Notes: generated by a model not told the origin, from the sequence alone. DNA of 64,000 nt from Staphylococcus americanisciuri (GCF_024814435.1 NZ_JANUXY010000004.1:124001-188000), one strand, 5' to 3'. Positions 40,456 through 49,583 are shown, numbered from the stretch's first letter. Made by a program: numbers and translations.

Positions 40456-41292
40456 ATGTCAATGATTGAAAAAAAAGAATGGTATTTGGAGTATGATATT
40501 AATACGAATCGGGCTGGATTGCTAGGGGATGTGTCTAGCTTGCTCGGTATGATGGGCATTAACATTGGGTCGATTAATGGGATTAAGACGTCTACACGTG
40601 CTTTTATTATTAAATCAGATAGTGAAGAAAAGGTGCAGCGTTTTGAGACACTGCTGAAAGAAATAGATGATATTTCTTTGCGCGTTTTAAGACCACCAGA
40701 ACTGAAGGATCGTTTAGCAGTTAGACATGGACGCTATTTGAAACAGGATAAGCACGATAAGAAGGTGTTTCGTTTTGAACGAGATGATCTCGGCTTACTT
40801 GTTGATTTTATGGCTGAATTATTTAAAGAAGAGGGTCATAAACTTATAGGCATTCGTGGTATGCCAAGGGTTGGTAAAACTGAATCAATCGTTGCAGGAA
40901 GTGTTTCAGCACATAAACGCTGGTTGTTTATCAGTTCTACATTGATAAAACAAACAGTCCGCAGTTCTTTGATTAAAGGCGAATACGATAAAGACCATGT
41001 GTACATTATAGATGGTGCTGTGACTGCTCGAGAATCAAATATGAAGCATCAAGAATTAGTAAGAGAGGTTATGACACTCCCATCAGTCAAAGTGGTCGAG
41101 CATCCAGATTTATTTGTAGAAGCAAGTGATTATGAAATAGATGATTTTGACTATATTATTGAACTGCGCGCAGAAGAACATCAAGAAATTAGCTATGATG
41201 AGATGAAGCAAAAAACGGTGCGTAGTAAAAATAATTTAGATTTTGGTGCTGACCCATTTGGAGGCTTTGGCGATGGGTTTGGTGGATTTTAA
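40456..41292 (+). CDS. ACT-domain / P-loop protein of unknown function (YmfK, DUF3388)
   Basis: A 278-residue conserved Firmicutes protein without assigned function. The N-terminal ~80 residues resemble an ACT domain (N-R-A-G-L-L-G-D-V-S-S-L-L, then I-N-I-G-S-I-N-G). A Walker A-like motif G135-M-P-R-V-G-K141-T142 and a hydrophobic strand ending in D186 (V-Y-I-I-D-G) suggest nucleotide binding. The C-terminus is glycine/phenylalanine rich. AGGGGTGAG precedes ATG 40456. It lies between the SDR and rodZ-like genes. An ACT sensor feeding a small NTPase is inference. Confidence 0.8.
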   Translation: MSMIEKKEWYLEYDINTNRAGLLGDVSSLLGMMGINIGSINGIKTSTRAFIIKSDSEEKVQRFETLLKEIDDISLRVLRPPELKDRLAVRHGRYLKQDKHDKKVFRFERDDLGLLVDFMAELFKEEGHKLIGIRGMPRVGKTESIVAGSVSAHKRWLFISSTLIKQTVRSSLIKGEYDKDHVYIIDGAVTARESNMKHQELVREVMTLPSVKVVEHPDLFVEASDYEIDDFDYIIELRAEEHQEISYDEMKQKTVRSKNNLDFGADPFGGFGDGFGGF

Positions 41293-41308
41293 CTAGGAGG
41301 TTAATCTA

Positions 41309-41704
41309 TTGAAATTACTCGGTGAAACTTTGCAAAATAAAAGAGAGCGCTTAGGAATGACATTATCTGAATTAGAAGAAAGAACACATATTCAGCGCGA
41401 AACATTAATGGCGATTGAGCGTAATCAATTTGAACAACTGAACCAGCCATCTTATGCTATTGGTTTTATTCGTAAATATGCACAGGCGGTCAACCTTGAT
41501 AGTACACACTTAATTGAGAAGCATCGAGAAGAATTGCCAGCGACCAACCAATTTGTGTCTAAAGCGCTTGAACAGTTAGCAACGTCAGAACATGCTTTGG
41601 CATATCATAAAGGAAGTAATGAGGTAAAGCAGATTTCTATTGTTATTGCTGGTTTAGTAGGAATCACAGCATTTTTTTGGGCTGTAGTAAGTCTTGTGTT
41701 ATAA
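41309..41704 (+). CDS. Short RodZ-like helix-turn-helix membrane protein (YmfM)
   Basis: A 131-residue protein starting at TTG 41309 behind TAGGAGG. The N-terminal HTH_25 domain (L-G-M-T-L-S-E-L-E-E-R-T-H-I and Y-A-I-G-F-I-R-K-Y) is followed by a linker and one C-terminal membrane helix (about residues 107-129). It lacks the extracytoplasmic beta domain of full RodZ, ending just after the helix. In S. aureus the same short form occurs. A role in cell shape or division is inferred by family only. Confidence 0.83.
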   Translation: MKLLGETLQNKRERLGMTLSELEERTHIQRETLMAIERNQFEQLNQPSYAIGFIRKYAQAVNLDSTHLIEKHREELPATNQFVSKALEQLATSEHALAYHKGSNEVKQISIVIAGLVGITAFFWAVVSLVL

Positions 41705-41743
41705 TAAGTCGGTATAAAAAGAAAGTTGAAATGAGGATGAACA

Positions 41744-42328
41744 ATGAATATACCTAACCAAATCACACTTTTTCGTGTGATATTAATTCCTCTTTTTATG
41801 TTATTTGCACTTGTTGACTTCGGAATGGGACAAGTTGCAATTTTAGGAGGACAAGCGGTACGTATTGAGTTTTTAATCAGTGGGTTAATTTTTATTATTG
41901 CCTCAATTAGTGACTTTGTTGATGGCTATTTAGCACGTAAATGGCAACTGGTGACGAACATGGGGAAATTCTTGGATCCACTTGCTGACAAGTTACTTGT
42001 CTCTGCAGCTTTGATTGTGTTAGTGGAACTTGGGTTGACGAACTCAGTGGTCGCAATCATTATTATTGCACGTGAATTTGCAGTAACTGGCTTGCGTTTG
42101 TTACAAATTGAACAAGGTTTTGTCAGTGCAGCGGGACAACTAGGAAAAATCAAAACAGCTGTTACAATGGTGGCACTTGTGTTGATTTTATTAGGGGAAC
42201 CGTTTAGTCAGTGGATAGGATTTTCACTAGGTCAAGTGTTATTATATATCGGTGTGTTCTTTACAATATTGTCCGGTATTGAGTACTTTTATAAAGGTCG
42301 TGACGTCTTTTTACAAGACCATCAATAG
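41744..42328 (+). CDS. pgsA: CDP-diacylglycerol-glycerol-3-phosphate 3-phosphatidyltransferase
   Basis: Membrane enzyme making phosphatidylglycerophosphate from CDP-diacylglycerol, using the product of CdsA (1569-2351). The CDP-alcohol phosphotransferase signature D-x2-D-G-x2-A-R-x8-G-x3-D-x3-D is intact: [10 protein letters not shown] then G-K-F-L-D-P-L-A-D. It has 194 residues and several membrane helices. AATGAGGATGAAC precedes the start. PgsA mutations are known to alter daptomycin response in staphylococci. Confidence 0.96.
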   Translation: MNIPNQITLFRVILIPLFMLFALVDFGMGQVAILGGQAVRIEFLISGLIFIIASISDFVDGYLARKWQLVTNMGKFLDPLADKLLVSAALIVLVELGLTNSVVAIIIIAREFAVTGLRLLQIEQGFVSAAGQLGKIKTAVTMVALVLILLGEPFSQWIGFSLGQVLLYIGVFFTILSGIEYFYKGRDVFLQDHQ

Positions 42329-42496
42329 GGAATGGGACATTAATAGAAACATTCGATTTAAGTTTGAGATTTCATGTAGAAGGCAGTAGCTGACTGGCGT
42401 GAAAAGACACATTTATAAGTTTTTTACCCCTACTCAGCCTTGCGAGGATAGGACAATGGAATCTTTTTAGAAAAATGAGGTTCCTATCCCACTTCC
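42329..42496. repeat. Probable interspersed intergenic repeat downstream of pgsA
   Basis: From the pgsA stop the sequence begins GGGAATGGGACA and ends TATCCCACTTCC (about 42485-42496), imperfect inverted ends of the type that bound common staphylococcal intergenic repeats. An internal GGATAGGACAATGGAATC also resembles the arms. The interior has no open frame. The relation to the 6627-6676 element is by end sequence only. Confidence 0.5.
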
Positions 42497-42510
42497 ATAA
42501 TTTGAAGAAG

Positions 42511-42558
42511 CGATACTTAAAAATCTTTTGGAAGCAAGATTTTCGAGTATCGTTTTTT
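42511..42558 (+). terminator. Terminator before cinA
   Basis: CGATACT..AAAATCTT pairs with AAGATTTT..AGTATCG, followed by six T. It lies just downstream of the repeat and would end the ymf-pgsA transcript. Confidence 0.85.
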
Positions 42559-42670
42559 GTGTGGAGACATATTTCCGATTTTTATATTGGTTTTGCAATT
42601 CATTAGTAGGGTATAATGTATAAGCATTCTAGTAGAGCGATGTGTTAATTGATAGGGGGAGGAATAAACG

Positions 42671-43828
42671 ATGCAAGTATGTATTATCGCTGTCGGTTCA
42701 GAATTGTTACTCGGGCAAATTGCTAATACGAATGCACAGTATCTCTCACGTGTGTTCAATGAAGCAGGTCATCATGTCTTGGAACATGTAGTGGTAGGCG
42801 ACAATCCAGAACGTCTAGCACGTGTGACGAAACGTGCGTTAAAGCAATATGACGCGCTTATTTTTACAGGGGGATTAGGACCTACAAAAGATGATTTGAC
42901 GAAACAAACCGTTGCACAAGTGATGGGCAAAGAGCTTGTTATGGATACAGCGGCACTATCATATATAGAATCATACTTTAAAGCTCAAGATAAAGTGATG
43001 ACACCTAATAATCGTCAGCAAGCATTAGTTATTGAAGGCGCACATGTTTTGGCAAACCATGTAGGAATGGCACCTGGTATGTATGCAGTCTATCAAGATA
43101 CACATGTCGTGATGTTGCCTGGTCCACCAAGCGAAATGCGTCCAATGGTGGATAATGAATTGATGCCACTTTTTGCACAGTCTAATGAAACTATTTTTTC
43201 TGAAGTCTTACGTTTTTGTGGAATTGGTGAGTCACAGGTAGAAACAGAATTGATGGACTTGATTGAGGCACAAACAAATCCTACGATTGCACCTTTAGCA
43301 GGAAAACATGAAGTGACGATTCGTTTAACGGCGAGTGGTAAGAATATTGAGAAGTGCCAGAGCCTTATTGCCCCGATAAAAGCACAAATACTTGAACGAC
43401 TTGGCTATTTCTACTATGGATCAGATGAAATGACACCGGAAGCGGCTGTTATGACGCAACAACAAGCAAGCGTTGCAGTATACGATGCTGTTACAGATGG
43501 TTTATTACATGCTCGGTTAAAAGCTGCAGACCGACACCATGTATTGAAAGGGTATATGCTGCATCATGAGTCATTTATACAACAGGCGGCTACAGTTGAA
43601 GAAAATTTACAGTTGTCAGCAATGTTTGTACAATCACTATACGAAACTGAACAAGCTATCAGTCTGTTAGTTCAAAATCAAACGGTATATATTGGTTTAT
43701 TAAATGGTGATGATTTTAGTATCAGAAGCTTTAAAATGCCATCACAACGCAATTTATTGAGAGATCGCAGTCAAAATTATGTGTGTATTGAATGGCTTAA
43801 CTGGCTAAATGAAGGTGTTAAAAAATAA
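42671..43828 (+). CDS. cinA: CinA family protein, degenerate deamidase domain
   Basis: A 385-residue CinA-like protein. The N-terminal MoCF/COG1058 domain is intact (V-G-S-E-L-L-L-G-Q-I-x-N-T-N, then F-T-G-G-L-G-P-T-x-D-D and L-P-G-P-P-S-E-M) and fits ADP-ribose pyrophosphatase activity. In the C-terminal domain the usual E-S-x-T-G-G catalytic motif of NMN deamidase is replaced by Y-D-A-V-T-D-G at about 271-277, and the A-x-G-I-A-G-P type stretch is not seen, so deamidase activity is doubtful. A TATAAT hexamer at 42612-42617 is upstream, and recA follows, as in many Firmicutes. Confidence 0.88.
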   Translation: MQVCIIAVGSELLLGQIANTNAQYLSRVFNEAGHHVLEHVVVGDNPERLARVTKRALKQYDALIFTGGLGPTKDDLTKQTVAQVMGKELVMDTAALSYIESYFKAQDKVMTPNNRQQALVIEGAHVLANHVGMAPGMYAVYQDTHVVMLPGPPSEMRPMVDNELMPLFAQSNETIFSEVLRFCGIGESQVETELMDLIEAQTNPTIAPLAGKHEVTIRLTASGKNIEKCQSLIAPIKAQILERLGYFYYGSDEMTPEAAVMTQQQASVAVYDAVTDGLLHARLKAADRHHVLKGYMLHHESFIQQAATVEENLQLSAMFVQSLYETEQAISLLVQNQTVYIGLLNGDDFSIRSFKMPSQRNLLRDRSQNYVCIEWLNWLNEGVKK

Positions 43829-43876
43829 AATGAAAGCACGTTTGTTCGTAAAAGTGTATTCATAACAACGAATAAG

Positions 43877-43890
43877 CGAACAAATATTCG
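43877..43890. promoter_or_regulatory. LexA (SOS) box upstream of recA
   Basis: CGAACAAATATTCG matches the staphylococcal/Bacillus SOS box. It ends 9 bases before the recA -35 hexamer, so LexA would block the promoter until DNA damage. Confidence 0.9.
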
Positions 43891-43899
43891 CTAAAATGC

Positions 43900-43928
43900 T
43901 TGTGTTTTTTAGCAGAACCTTGTATAGT
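43900..43928 (+). promoter_or_regulatory. recA promoter
   Basis: TTGTGT (43900-43905), 17-base spacer, TATAGT (43923-43928), directly downstream of the LexA box. Confidence 0.7.
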
Positions 43929-44024
43929 ATAAGTTGATCAATAGAAGTAGCAAATACATTAGATGATATCGTGTGAATAAATAGATACAATCAAGATAAT
44001 GGATAATCTTAGGAGGTACAATCA

Positions 44025-45074
44025 TTGGATAATGAACGTCAAAAAGCATTAGATACAGTAATCAAAAATATGGAAAAGTCTTTCGGCAAAGGTGCTGTTA
44101 TGAAACTGGGCGATAACAAAGATCGCAATGTGTCAACTATCTCAACAGGTTCGGTGACATTAGACAATGCGTTAGGTGTAGGTGGCTATCCGAAAGGGCG
44201 AATTATAGAAGTTTATGGGCCTGAAAGTTCAGGTAAAACAACGGTAACTTTACATGCGATTGCTGAAGTTCAAAAGAATGGTGGTGTCGCTGCATTTATA
44301 GATGCCGAACACGCATTGGATCCAGTTTATGCTGAAGCATTGGGTGTAGATATCAATAACTTATATATTTCTCAACCAGATCATGGTGAACAAGGTCTGG
44401 AGATTGCTGAAGCTTTTGTGCGTAGTGGTGCTGTAGATATCGTAGTTGTTGACTCGGTTGCTGCTTTAACACCAAAAGCTGAGATTGAAGGAGAGATGGG
44501 TGATACACACGTAGGTTTACAAGCCCGTTTGATGTCGCAAGCATTGCGTAAGCTTTCTGCTGCGATTTCAAAATCTAAAACAACTGCCATTTTCATTAAC
44601 CAGATTCGTGAAAAAGTTGGTGTGATGTTTGGAAATCCTGAAACAACACCAGGTGGTCGTGCATTGAAATTCTATAGTTCTGTACGTTTAGAGGTACGTC
44701 GCGCTGAACAATTGAAGCAAGGTCAAGATATAGTTGGTAACCGTACAAAGATTAAGGTTGTAAAAAATAAAGTTGCACCACCGTTTAAGGTAGCAGAAGT
44801 AGATATCATGTACGGTCAAGGTATTTCACGTCAAGGTGAATTAATTGATTTAGGCGTCGAGCATGACATTGTAAACAAATCTGGTGCTTGGTATTCATAT
44901 AACGGTGAACGCATGGGACAAGGTAAAGAGAATGTTAAGCTGTTTTTGAAGGAAAATCCACAGATTGAAGCAGAAATCGATCGCAAATTACGTGAAAAAC
45001 TCGGTATTGCTGATGAGAAGGTAGCAGATAGTGAAGATACACCAGATGAGCCAGATACATTATTTGATGCTTAA
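44025..45074 (+). CDS. recA: Recombinase RecA
   Basis: Strand-exchange ATPase and SOS coprotease. TTG 44025 behind TAGGAGG is the start, giving 349 residues. Walker A G-P-E-S-S-G-K-T is at 65-72; [18 protein letters not shown] and I-N-Q-I-R-E-K-V-G follow. The C-terminus is acidic (D-E-P-D-T-L-F-D-A). The LexA box upstream indicates damage induction. Confidence 0.98.
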   Translation: MDNERQKALDTVIKNMEKSFGKGAVMKLGDNKDRNVSTISTGSVTLDNALGVGGYPKGRIIEVYGPESSGKTTVTLHAIAEVQKNGGVAAFIDAEHALDPVYAEALGVDINNLYISQPDHGEQGLEIAEAFVRSGAVDIVVVDSVAALTPKAEIEGEMGDTHVGLQARLMSQALRKLSAAISKSKTTAIFINQIREKVGVMFGNPETTPGGRALKFYSSVRLEVRRAEQLKQGQDIVGNRTKIKVVKNKVAPPFKVAEVDIMYGQGISRQGELIDLGVEHDIVNKSGAWYSYNGERMGQGKENVKLFLKENPQIEAEIDRKLREKLGIADEKVADSEDTPDEPDTLFDA

Positions 45075-45095
45075 TTAACGATGATATAATACTTG

Positions 45096-45125
45096 AAAGG
45101 AACGGCGTTAAGCTGTTCCTTTTTT
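45096..45125 (+). terminator. Terminator after recA
   Basis: AAAGGAAC-G-GC pairs with GC-T-GTTCCTTT around GTTAA, followed by T residues. Confidence 0.85.
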
Positions 45126-45380
45126 AAGCGCTCAGAGAATGTAAATTTCAGCGTTTTTATTGCTATTTTCAGCTTAAAATAGCATAATCTGTAAGACGTT
45201 TTCTCAATACTTAATACCAAAATTAAAGATATAGAAAATACATATGTGATTCATGACACAAGTCTTGATTTTTCTGACTTCAAAACGTACAATTAAACAT
45301 GTATGATTTTTAGTTACATTCATATGATCATATTGATTTGTTAATATACAGAATCAAATCCTAGAAAAGGAGGTGTTTGT
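45126..45380 (+). other. recA-rny intergenic region with a perfect hairpin
   Basis: About 255 bases without a gene. A perfect 9-bp hairpin TGCTATTTT (45161-45169), loop CAGCTT, AAAATAGCA (45176-45184) has no T run after it. It may be a leader element or protein site. The rny ribosome site AAAGGAGGTG is at the end. No convincing promoter pair was found. Confidence 0.4.
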
Positions 45381-46940
45381 GTGAATTTATTAACCCTCTT
45401 ACTCATTTTGCTGGGTATTATTCTAGGAGTTGTTGCGGGGTATTTTATTGCTCAGAATTTAATATATCGACAGCAAGTACAAGCTAAAAGTACTGCTAAA
45501 GATATTGTTAATCAAGCGAATAAAGACGCCGAAAATCTAAAAAAAGAAAAGTTACTTGAAGCTAAAGAAGAAAACCAAAGAATTCGTGAGCAAGCGGAAA
45601 GCGAGCTCAGAGAACGTCGTGGTGAACTTCAGCGACAAGAATCCCGACTTCTTCAAAAAGAGGAAAACTTGGAGCGTAAATCTGATCTATTAGATAAAAA
45701 AGATGAGATTTTAGAGCAAAAAGAATCTAAACTTGAAGAAAGACAACAACAAGTAGATGCAAAAGAGAGTAGTGTTCAATCAATAATAATGAAGCATGAA
45801 CAAGAATTAGAACGCATCTCCGGTCTCACTCAAGAAGAAGCACGTAATGAACAACTGGAACGTGTTGAAAATGAATTATCACAGGATATTGCAGTACTTG
45901 TTAAGGAAAAAGAACGTGAAGCGAAAGAAAAAGTTAACCAAACTGCAAAAGAATTGCTAGCAACTACGGTTCAAAGATTTGCAGCGGAACATACATCGGA
46001 ATCTACAGTATCAGTTGTTAACTTGCCTAATGATGAAATGAAAGGGCGTATTATTGGTCGTGAAGGACGTAATATACGCACACTCGAGACGTTGACGGGT
46101 ATCGATCTTATTATTGATGATACGCCTGAAGCAGTCATCTTGTCAGGATTTGATCCTATCCGCCGAGAGATTGCGAAAACCGCATTAATCAACTTGGTCT
46201 CTGACGGTCGCATTCATCCAGGACGAATTGAAGATATGGTTGACAAAGCACGACGTGAAGTAGATGAAATTATTCGCGAAGCAGGGGAGCAAGCGACGTT
46301 TGAGCTGAACGTACACAATATGCATCCTGATTTAGTGAAAATATTAGGACGTATGCACTATCGTACAAGCTATGGTCAAAACGTACTGAAACATTCTATT
46401 GAAGTTGCGCATTTATCAGGTATGCTTGCAGCTGAATTAAATGAAGATGTTACGATTGCGAAACGTGCGGGGTTATTACATGATATTGGTAAAGCGATTG
46501 ACCATGAAGTGGAAGGCAGTCATGTTGAAATTGGTGTGGAACTCGCCAAGAAATATGGAGAATCACCAACTGTAATCAATGCGATTCATTCACATCATGG
46601 TGATGTAGAACCGACGTCTATTATTTCAATTCTTGTCGCAGCCGCCGATGCATTGTCAGCAGCACGCCCAGGTGCACGTAAAGAAACATTAGAAAACTAT
46701 ATCAAGCGCTTAGAACGATTAGAAGCCATCTCGGAAAATTATGATGGTGTTGAAAAAGCATTTGCGATTCAAGCAGGTCGTGAAATTCGTGTGATAGTAT
46801 CACCAGAAGCCATCGATGATTTACAATCACATCGCTTGGCAAGAGACATTAAAGATCAGATTGAAGGAGAACTTCAATATCCAGGTCATATTAAAGTGAC
46901 AGTTGTTCGTGAGACGAGAGCAGTCGAATATGCAAAATAA
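45381..46940 (+). CDS. rny: Ribonuclease Y
   Basis: Membrane-anchored endoribonuclease that starts mRNA decay (CvfA in S. aureus virulence work). GTG 45381 follows AAAGGAGG. An N-terminal membrane helix (residues 2-24) is followed by a long charged coiled coil (about 30-205), a KH domain (I-G-R-E-G-R-N-I-R) and an HD domain with H-D-I-G-K-A at about residue 368. It is 519 residues. The partner RicA is encoded at 55317, and ymdB, normally the direct neighbour, is displaced by the cad insertion. Confidence 0.97.
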   Translation: MNLLTLLLILLGIILGVVAGYFIAQNLIYRQQVQAKSTAKDIVNQANKDAENLKKEKLLEAKEENQRIREQAESELRERRGELQRQESRLLQKEENLERKSDLLDKKDEILEQKESKLEERQQQVDAKESSVQSIIMKHEQELERISGLTQEEARNEQLERVENELSQDIAVLVKEKEREAKEKVNQTAKELLATTVQRFAAEHTSESTVSVVNLPNDEMKGRIIGREGRNIRTLETLTGIDLIIDDTPEAVILSGFDPIRREIAKTALINLVSDGRIHPGRIEDMVDKARREVDEIIREAGEQATFELNVHNMHPDLVKILGRMHYRTSYGQNVLKHSIEVAHLSGMLAAELNEDVTIAKRAGLLHDIGKAIDHEVEGSHVEIGVELAKKYGESPTVINAIHSHHGDVEPTSIISILVAAADALSAARPGARKETLENYIKRLERLEAISENYDGVEKAFAIQAGREIRVIVSPEAIDDLQSHRLARDIKDQIEGELQYPGHIKVTVVRETRAVEYAK

Positions 46941-46973
46941 AAAAAGCAACCTCAATAATGGGGTTGTTTTTTT
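46941..46973 (+). terminator. Terminator after rny
   Basis: AAAAAGCAACCTC pairs with GGGGTTGTTTTT around AATAAT, followed by seven T. It lies immediately left of the cad operator. Confidence 0.85.
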
Positions 46974-46986
46974 ATGCCTTCTCAAA

Positions 46987-47008
46987 CATTCAAGTGAATA
47001 TTTGAATG
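46987..47008. promoter_or_regulatory. CadC operator 1 (overlaps -35)
   Basis: Imperfect palindrome with outer arms CATTCAA and TTGAATG. The right arm contains the -35 hexamer of the cad promoter. Its form matches the known CadC/ArsR-type operators with TTCAA half sites. Confidence 0.75.
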
Positions 47009-47030
47009 ATGGAAAGAAATATGGTATCTT
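47002..47030 (+). promoter_or_regulatory. cadCA promoter
   Basis: TTGAAT (47002-47007), 17-base spacer, TATCTT (47025-47030). It sits between and overlaps the two palindromes. Confidence 0.65.
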
Positions 47031-47054
47031 ATATTCAAGTAAATACTTGAATAT
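47031..47054. promoter_or_regulatory. CadC operator 2 (over the transcription start)
   Basis: A perfect palindrome, arms ATATTCAAGTA and TACTTGAATAT with two central bases, directly after the -10 box and 14 bases before the cadC start. A repressor bound here would cover the start site. Confidence 0.8.
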
Positions 47055-47068
47055 AAGAAGGTGATGAT

Positions 47069-47443
47069 ATGGCTCAAAACCCGATGGGATGCGATACATT
47101 TATGATCGATGAAGCCCATGTACGTGAAGCGAAGGAAACACTTGCACAAACAAATATTGACAGTGTCAGTTTGATGTTTAAAAGTATTGCCGATATCAAT
47201 CGTGCGAAGATAACTTACTTGCTGTGTGTACATGATGAATTATGCGTTTGTGATTTAGCGGAAATATTACATTTGACAGTTGCAAATACATCGCATCATC
47301 TACGTCTTCTATACAAAAATGGTGTCGTTACATATCGCAAGGAAGGGAAGCGTGCGTTTTACCGTATTTATGATGAGCATATTCGTCAAATTATGATGAT
47401 TTCAATTGAACATAAGGAAGAAGTGATGCGTGATGACCAATAA
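47069..47443 (+). CDS. cadC: Metal-sensing ArsR/SmtB repressor CadC
   Basis: Winged-helix dimeric repressor released by Cd, Pb or Zn. It has 124 residues and aligns with pI258 CadC at offset +1. Metal-site-1 Cys8 (C7), Cys59 and Cys61 (C58/C60, L-C-V-C-D-L-A) are kept, but the fourth Cys (C11) is Met12. The alpha-5 zinc site D102, H104, H115 and E118 is complete. The DNA-recognition helix is A-N-T-S-H-H-L-R-L-L. ATG 47069 follows GAAGGTG, and the 3' end overlaps cadA. Confidence 0.93.
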   Translation: MAQNPMGCDTFMIDEAHVREAKETLAQTNIDSVSLMFKSIADINRAKITYLLCVHDELCVCDLAEILHLTVANTSHHLRLLYKNGVVTYRKEGKRAFYRIYDEHIRQIMMISIEHKEEVMRDDQ

Positions 47444-49583
47444 ACAAACGACTTACCGTATTGAAGGCTTGTCTTGTGCGAACTGTGCGGCAAAATTTGA
47501 GCGTAATGTTGCGGCGCTTCCATCAGTCACATCAGCAACAGTGAATTTTGGTGCATCCAAAATATATGTAACGGGGACACCCTCACTCAAAGAAATAGAA
47601 GCCGCTGGTGCGTTTGAAAATCTTACAATTTATGATGATCAAATGCCGAATGGTCAGCAGTCCAACCAAGATAAAGGTTTTGAAAACCAAACAGCATTAG
47701 AAAAAATGAAACAATTTCTTGTGAAGAATCAGGCTTTATGGTTTTCAACATTATTGATTGTGTTTGGCTATCTGTCTGAATGGCTATATGGTTCAAATAC
47801 CATTTTGACCCCGTTATTATTTATAAGTGCTGTTTTGATTAGTGGCACAACATTACTTAAAGAAGGTATTAGAAACTTAGTTCATTTAGAATTTGATATG
47901 CATACATTAATGACTATTGCGGTAATAGGTGGTGTGCTCATTGGACAATGGGGAGAGGTCGCAGTCGTTGTAATTCTCTTCGCATTGAGTGAAGCATTAG
48001 AGGCGTTTTCGATGCGTAAGGCGCGTGATGCGATGGCGTCGCTCATGACCATTGCGCCTGATAAAGCGACAGTTATTCGTGAAGGTAAGCATATGGAGCT
48101 ACCTGTAGAAGAAATAAACGAAGGCGATATTTTATTCGTTAAAGCAGGACAAAAAATTGCATTAGACGGTATTGTATGTTCTGGACATGCGAGTGTTAAC
48201 CAAGCTGCCATAACAGGTGAGTCGATTCCGGTCGATAAAGTCGTTGGCAGTGAGGTGTTTGCAGGAACCTTGAATCATGATGGGGTATTAGAGATTGAAG
48301 TGACCAAAACAAAAGACGATACAACTATTGCCAAAGTGATTGAGATGGTAGAAGCGGCACAACTCAATAAGGCACCAGCACAAGCTTTTATCGAACGGTT
48401 TGCACGTTATTACACACCACTTATTATGGGGATTGCAGCCGCTGTGGCGGTATTGCCTCCTTTATTGACAGGGGCTGATTGGTATGATTGGATTTATCAA
48501 GGGTTGTCAGTGCTTGTAGTAGGTTGTCCATGTGCGTTAATTATTTCAACACCGATTTCAATCGTTTCAAGCATTAGTAGTGCTGCCCAAAATGGTGTAC
48601 TGATAAAAGGTGGCATTCATTTAGAACAGTTGAGTAAAATTAAAACGATAGCTTTTGACAAAACGGGTACATTGACGATGGGTGAACCAACTGTTGTGGA
48701 TATGATCACTTTGTCATCACGGCAAGAGAATGATACATTATTATCGCATGTTGCTGCACTCGAATATACAACACAACATCCACTGGCGCGTGCGATTGTC
48801 AAAGATGTTGAATCAAAAGGCATACAACGTGATGAATCAGCAACAAATATTCAAACTTTAACAGGACAAGGTATTCAAGGTGAATTTGGCACGCATACAA
48901 TCACAATCGGTCAACCACATCTGTTTGATTCAGAGTTAACACCTGAGATTCGACAATTAATAGAGACACAACAGCAACAAGGACGTACAGTGGTGTTGGT
49001 AATGGAAGATGACACGTTACGTCTATTAATTGCATTGCAAGATAAAGTACGCCCACAATCTAAAAGGGTGATTGCACAATTAGCGAAACTCGGTGTAACA
49101 TCACGGGTAATGTTGACGGGGGATAATACTTATACAGCGAATACAATAGGCAAAGAAGTGGGCATTACAGATGTTTATGCGAACTTAATGCCTCAAGATA
49201 AACTGACACATATCGAACAACTTTCATCAATACAGCCCGTTGCAATGGTTGGCGATGGTATCAATGATGCGCCTGCATTGGCTCGTGCAGATGTCGGAAT
49301 TGCGATGGGCGGCGCGAGCACAGATACAGCGCTTGAAACAGCAGATGTGGCATTGTTGAGCGATGACATGTCAAAATTACCATATGCGATGCGTTTGAGT
49401 CGTCTTACAATGCGTACAATTAAATGGAACATTGCGATTGCACTTGGATTGAAAATTATCGCATTATTATTAGTTATTCCAGGTTGGCTTACATTGTGGA
49501 TTGCCATTATGTCTGATATGGGTGCAACCATTTTAGTGACTTTGAATGCGATGCGTTTATTATACGTTAAAGATGCAATGTAG
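47433..49583 (+). CDS. cadA: Cadmium/zinc/lead P1B-type ATPase CadA
   Basis: Membrane pump exporting Cd2+, Zn2+ and Pb2+. Start ATG 47433 (or GTG 47430) overlaps cadC. The 716-residue protein has an N-terminal heavy-metal domain with C15-A-N-C18, then about eight membrane helices, the actuator T-G-E-S-I-P, the transport motif C-P-C-A-L near 365, the phosphorylation site D-K-T-G-T at about 409 and G-D-G-I-N-D-A-P. One N-terminal metal domain and CPC identify it as CadA rather than CopA (which has C-P-H). It forms a two-gene resistance operon with CadC. Confidence 0.94.
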   Translation: MTNKQTTYRIEGLSCANCAAKFERNVAALPSVTSATVNFGASKIYVTGTPSLKEIEAAGAFENLTIYDDQMPNGQQSNQDKGFENQTALEKMKQFLVKNQALWFSTLLIVFGYLSEWLYGSNTILTPLLFISAVLISGTTLLKEGIRNLVHLEFDMHTLMTIAVIGGVLIGQWGEVAVVVILFALSEALEAFSMRKARDAMASLMTIAPDKATVIREGKHMELPVEEINEGDILFVKAGQKIALDGIVCSGHASVNQAAITGESIPVDKVVGSEVFAGTLNHDGVLEIEVTKTKDDTTIAKVIEMVEAAQLNKAPAQAFIERFARYYTPLIMGIAAAVAVLPPLLTGADWYDWIYQGLSVLVVGCPCALIISTPISIVSSISSAAQNGVLIKGGIHLEQLSKIKTIAFDKTGTLTMGEPTVVDMITLSSRQENDTLLSHVAALEYTTQHPLARAIVKDVESKGIQRDESATNIQTLTGQGIQGEFGTHTITIGQPHLFDSELTPEIRQLIETQQQQGRTVVLVMEDDTLRLLIALQDKVRPQSKRVIAQLAKLGVTSRVMLTGDNTYTANTIGKEVGITDVYANLMPQDKLTHIEQLSSIQPVAMVGDGINDAPALARADVGIAMGGASTDTALETADVALLSDDMSKLPYAMRLSRLTMRTIKWNIAIALGLKIIALLLVIPGWLTLWIAIMSDMGATILVTLNAMRLLYVKDAM

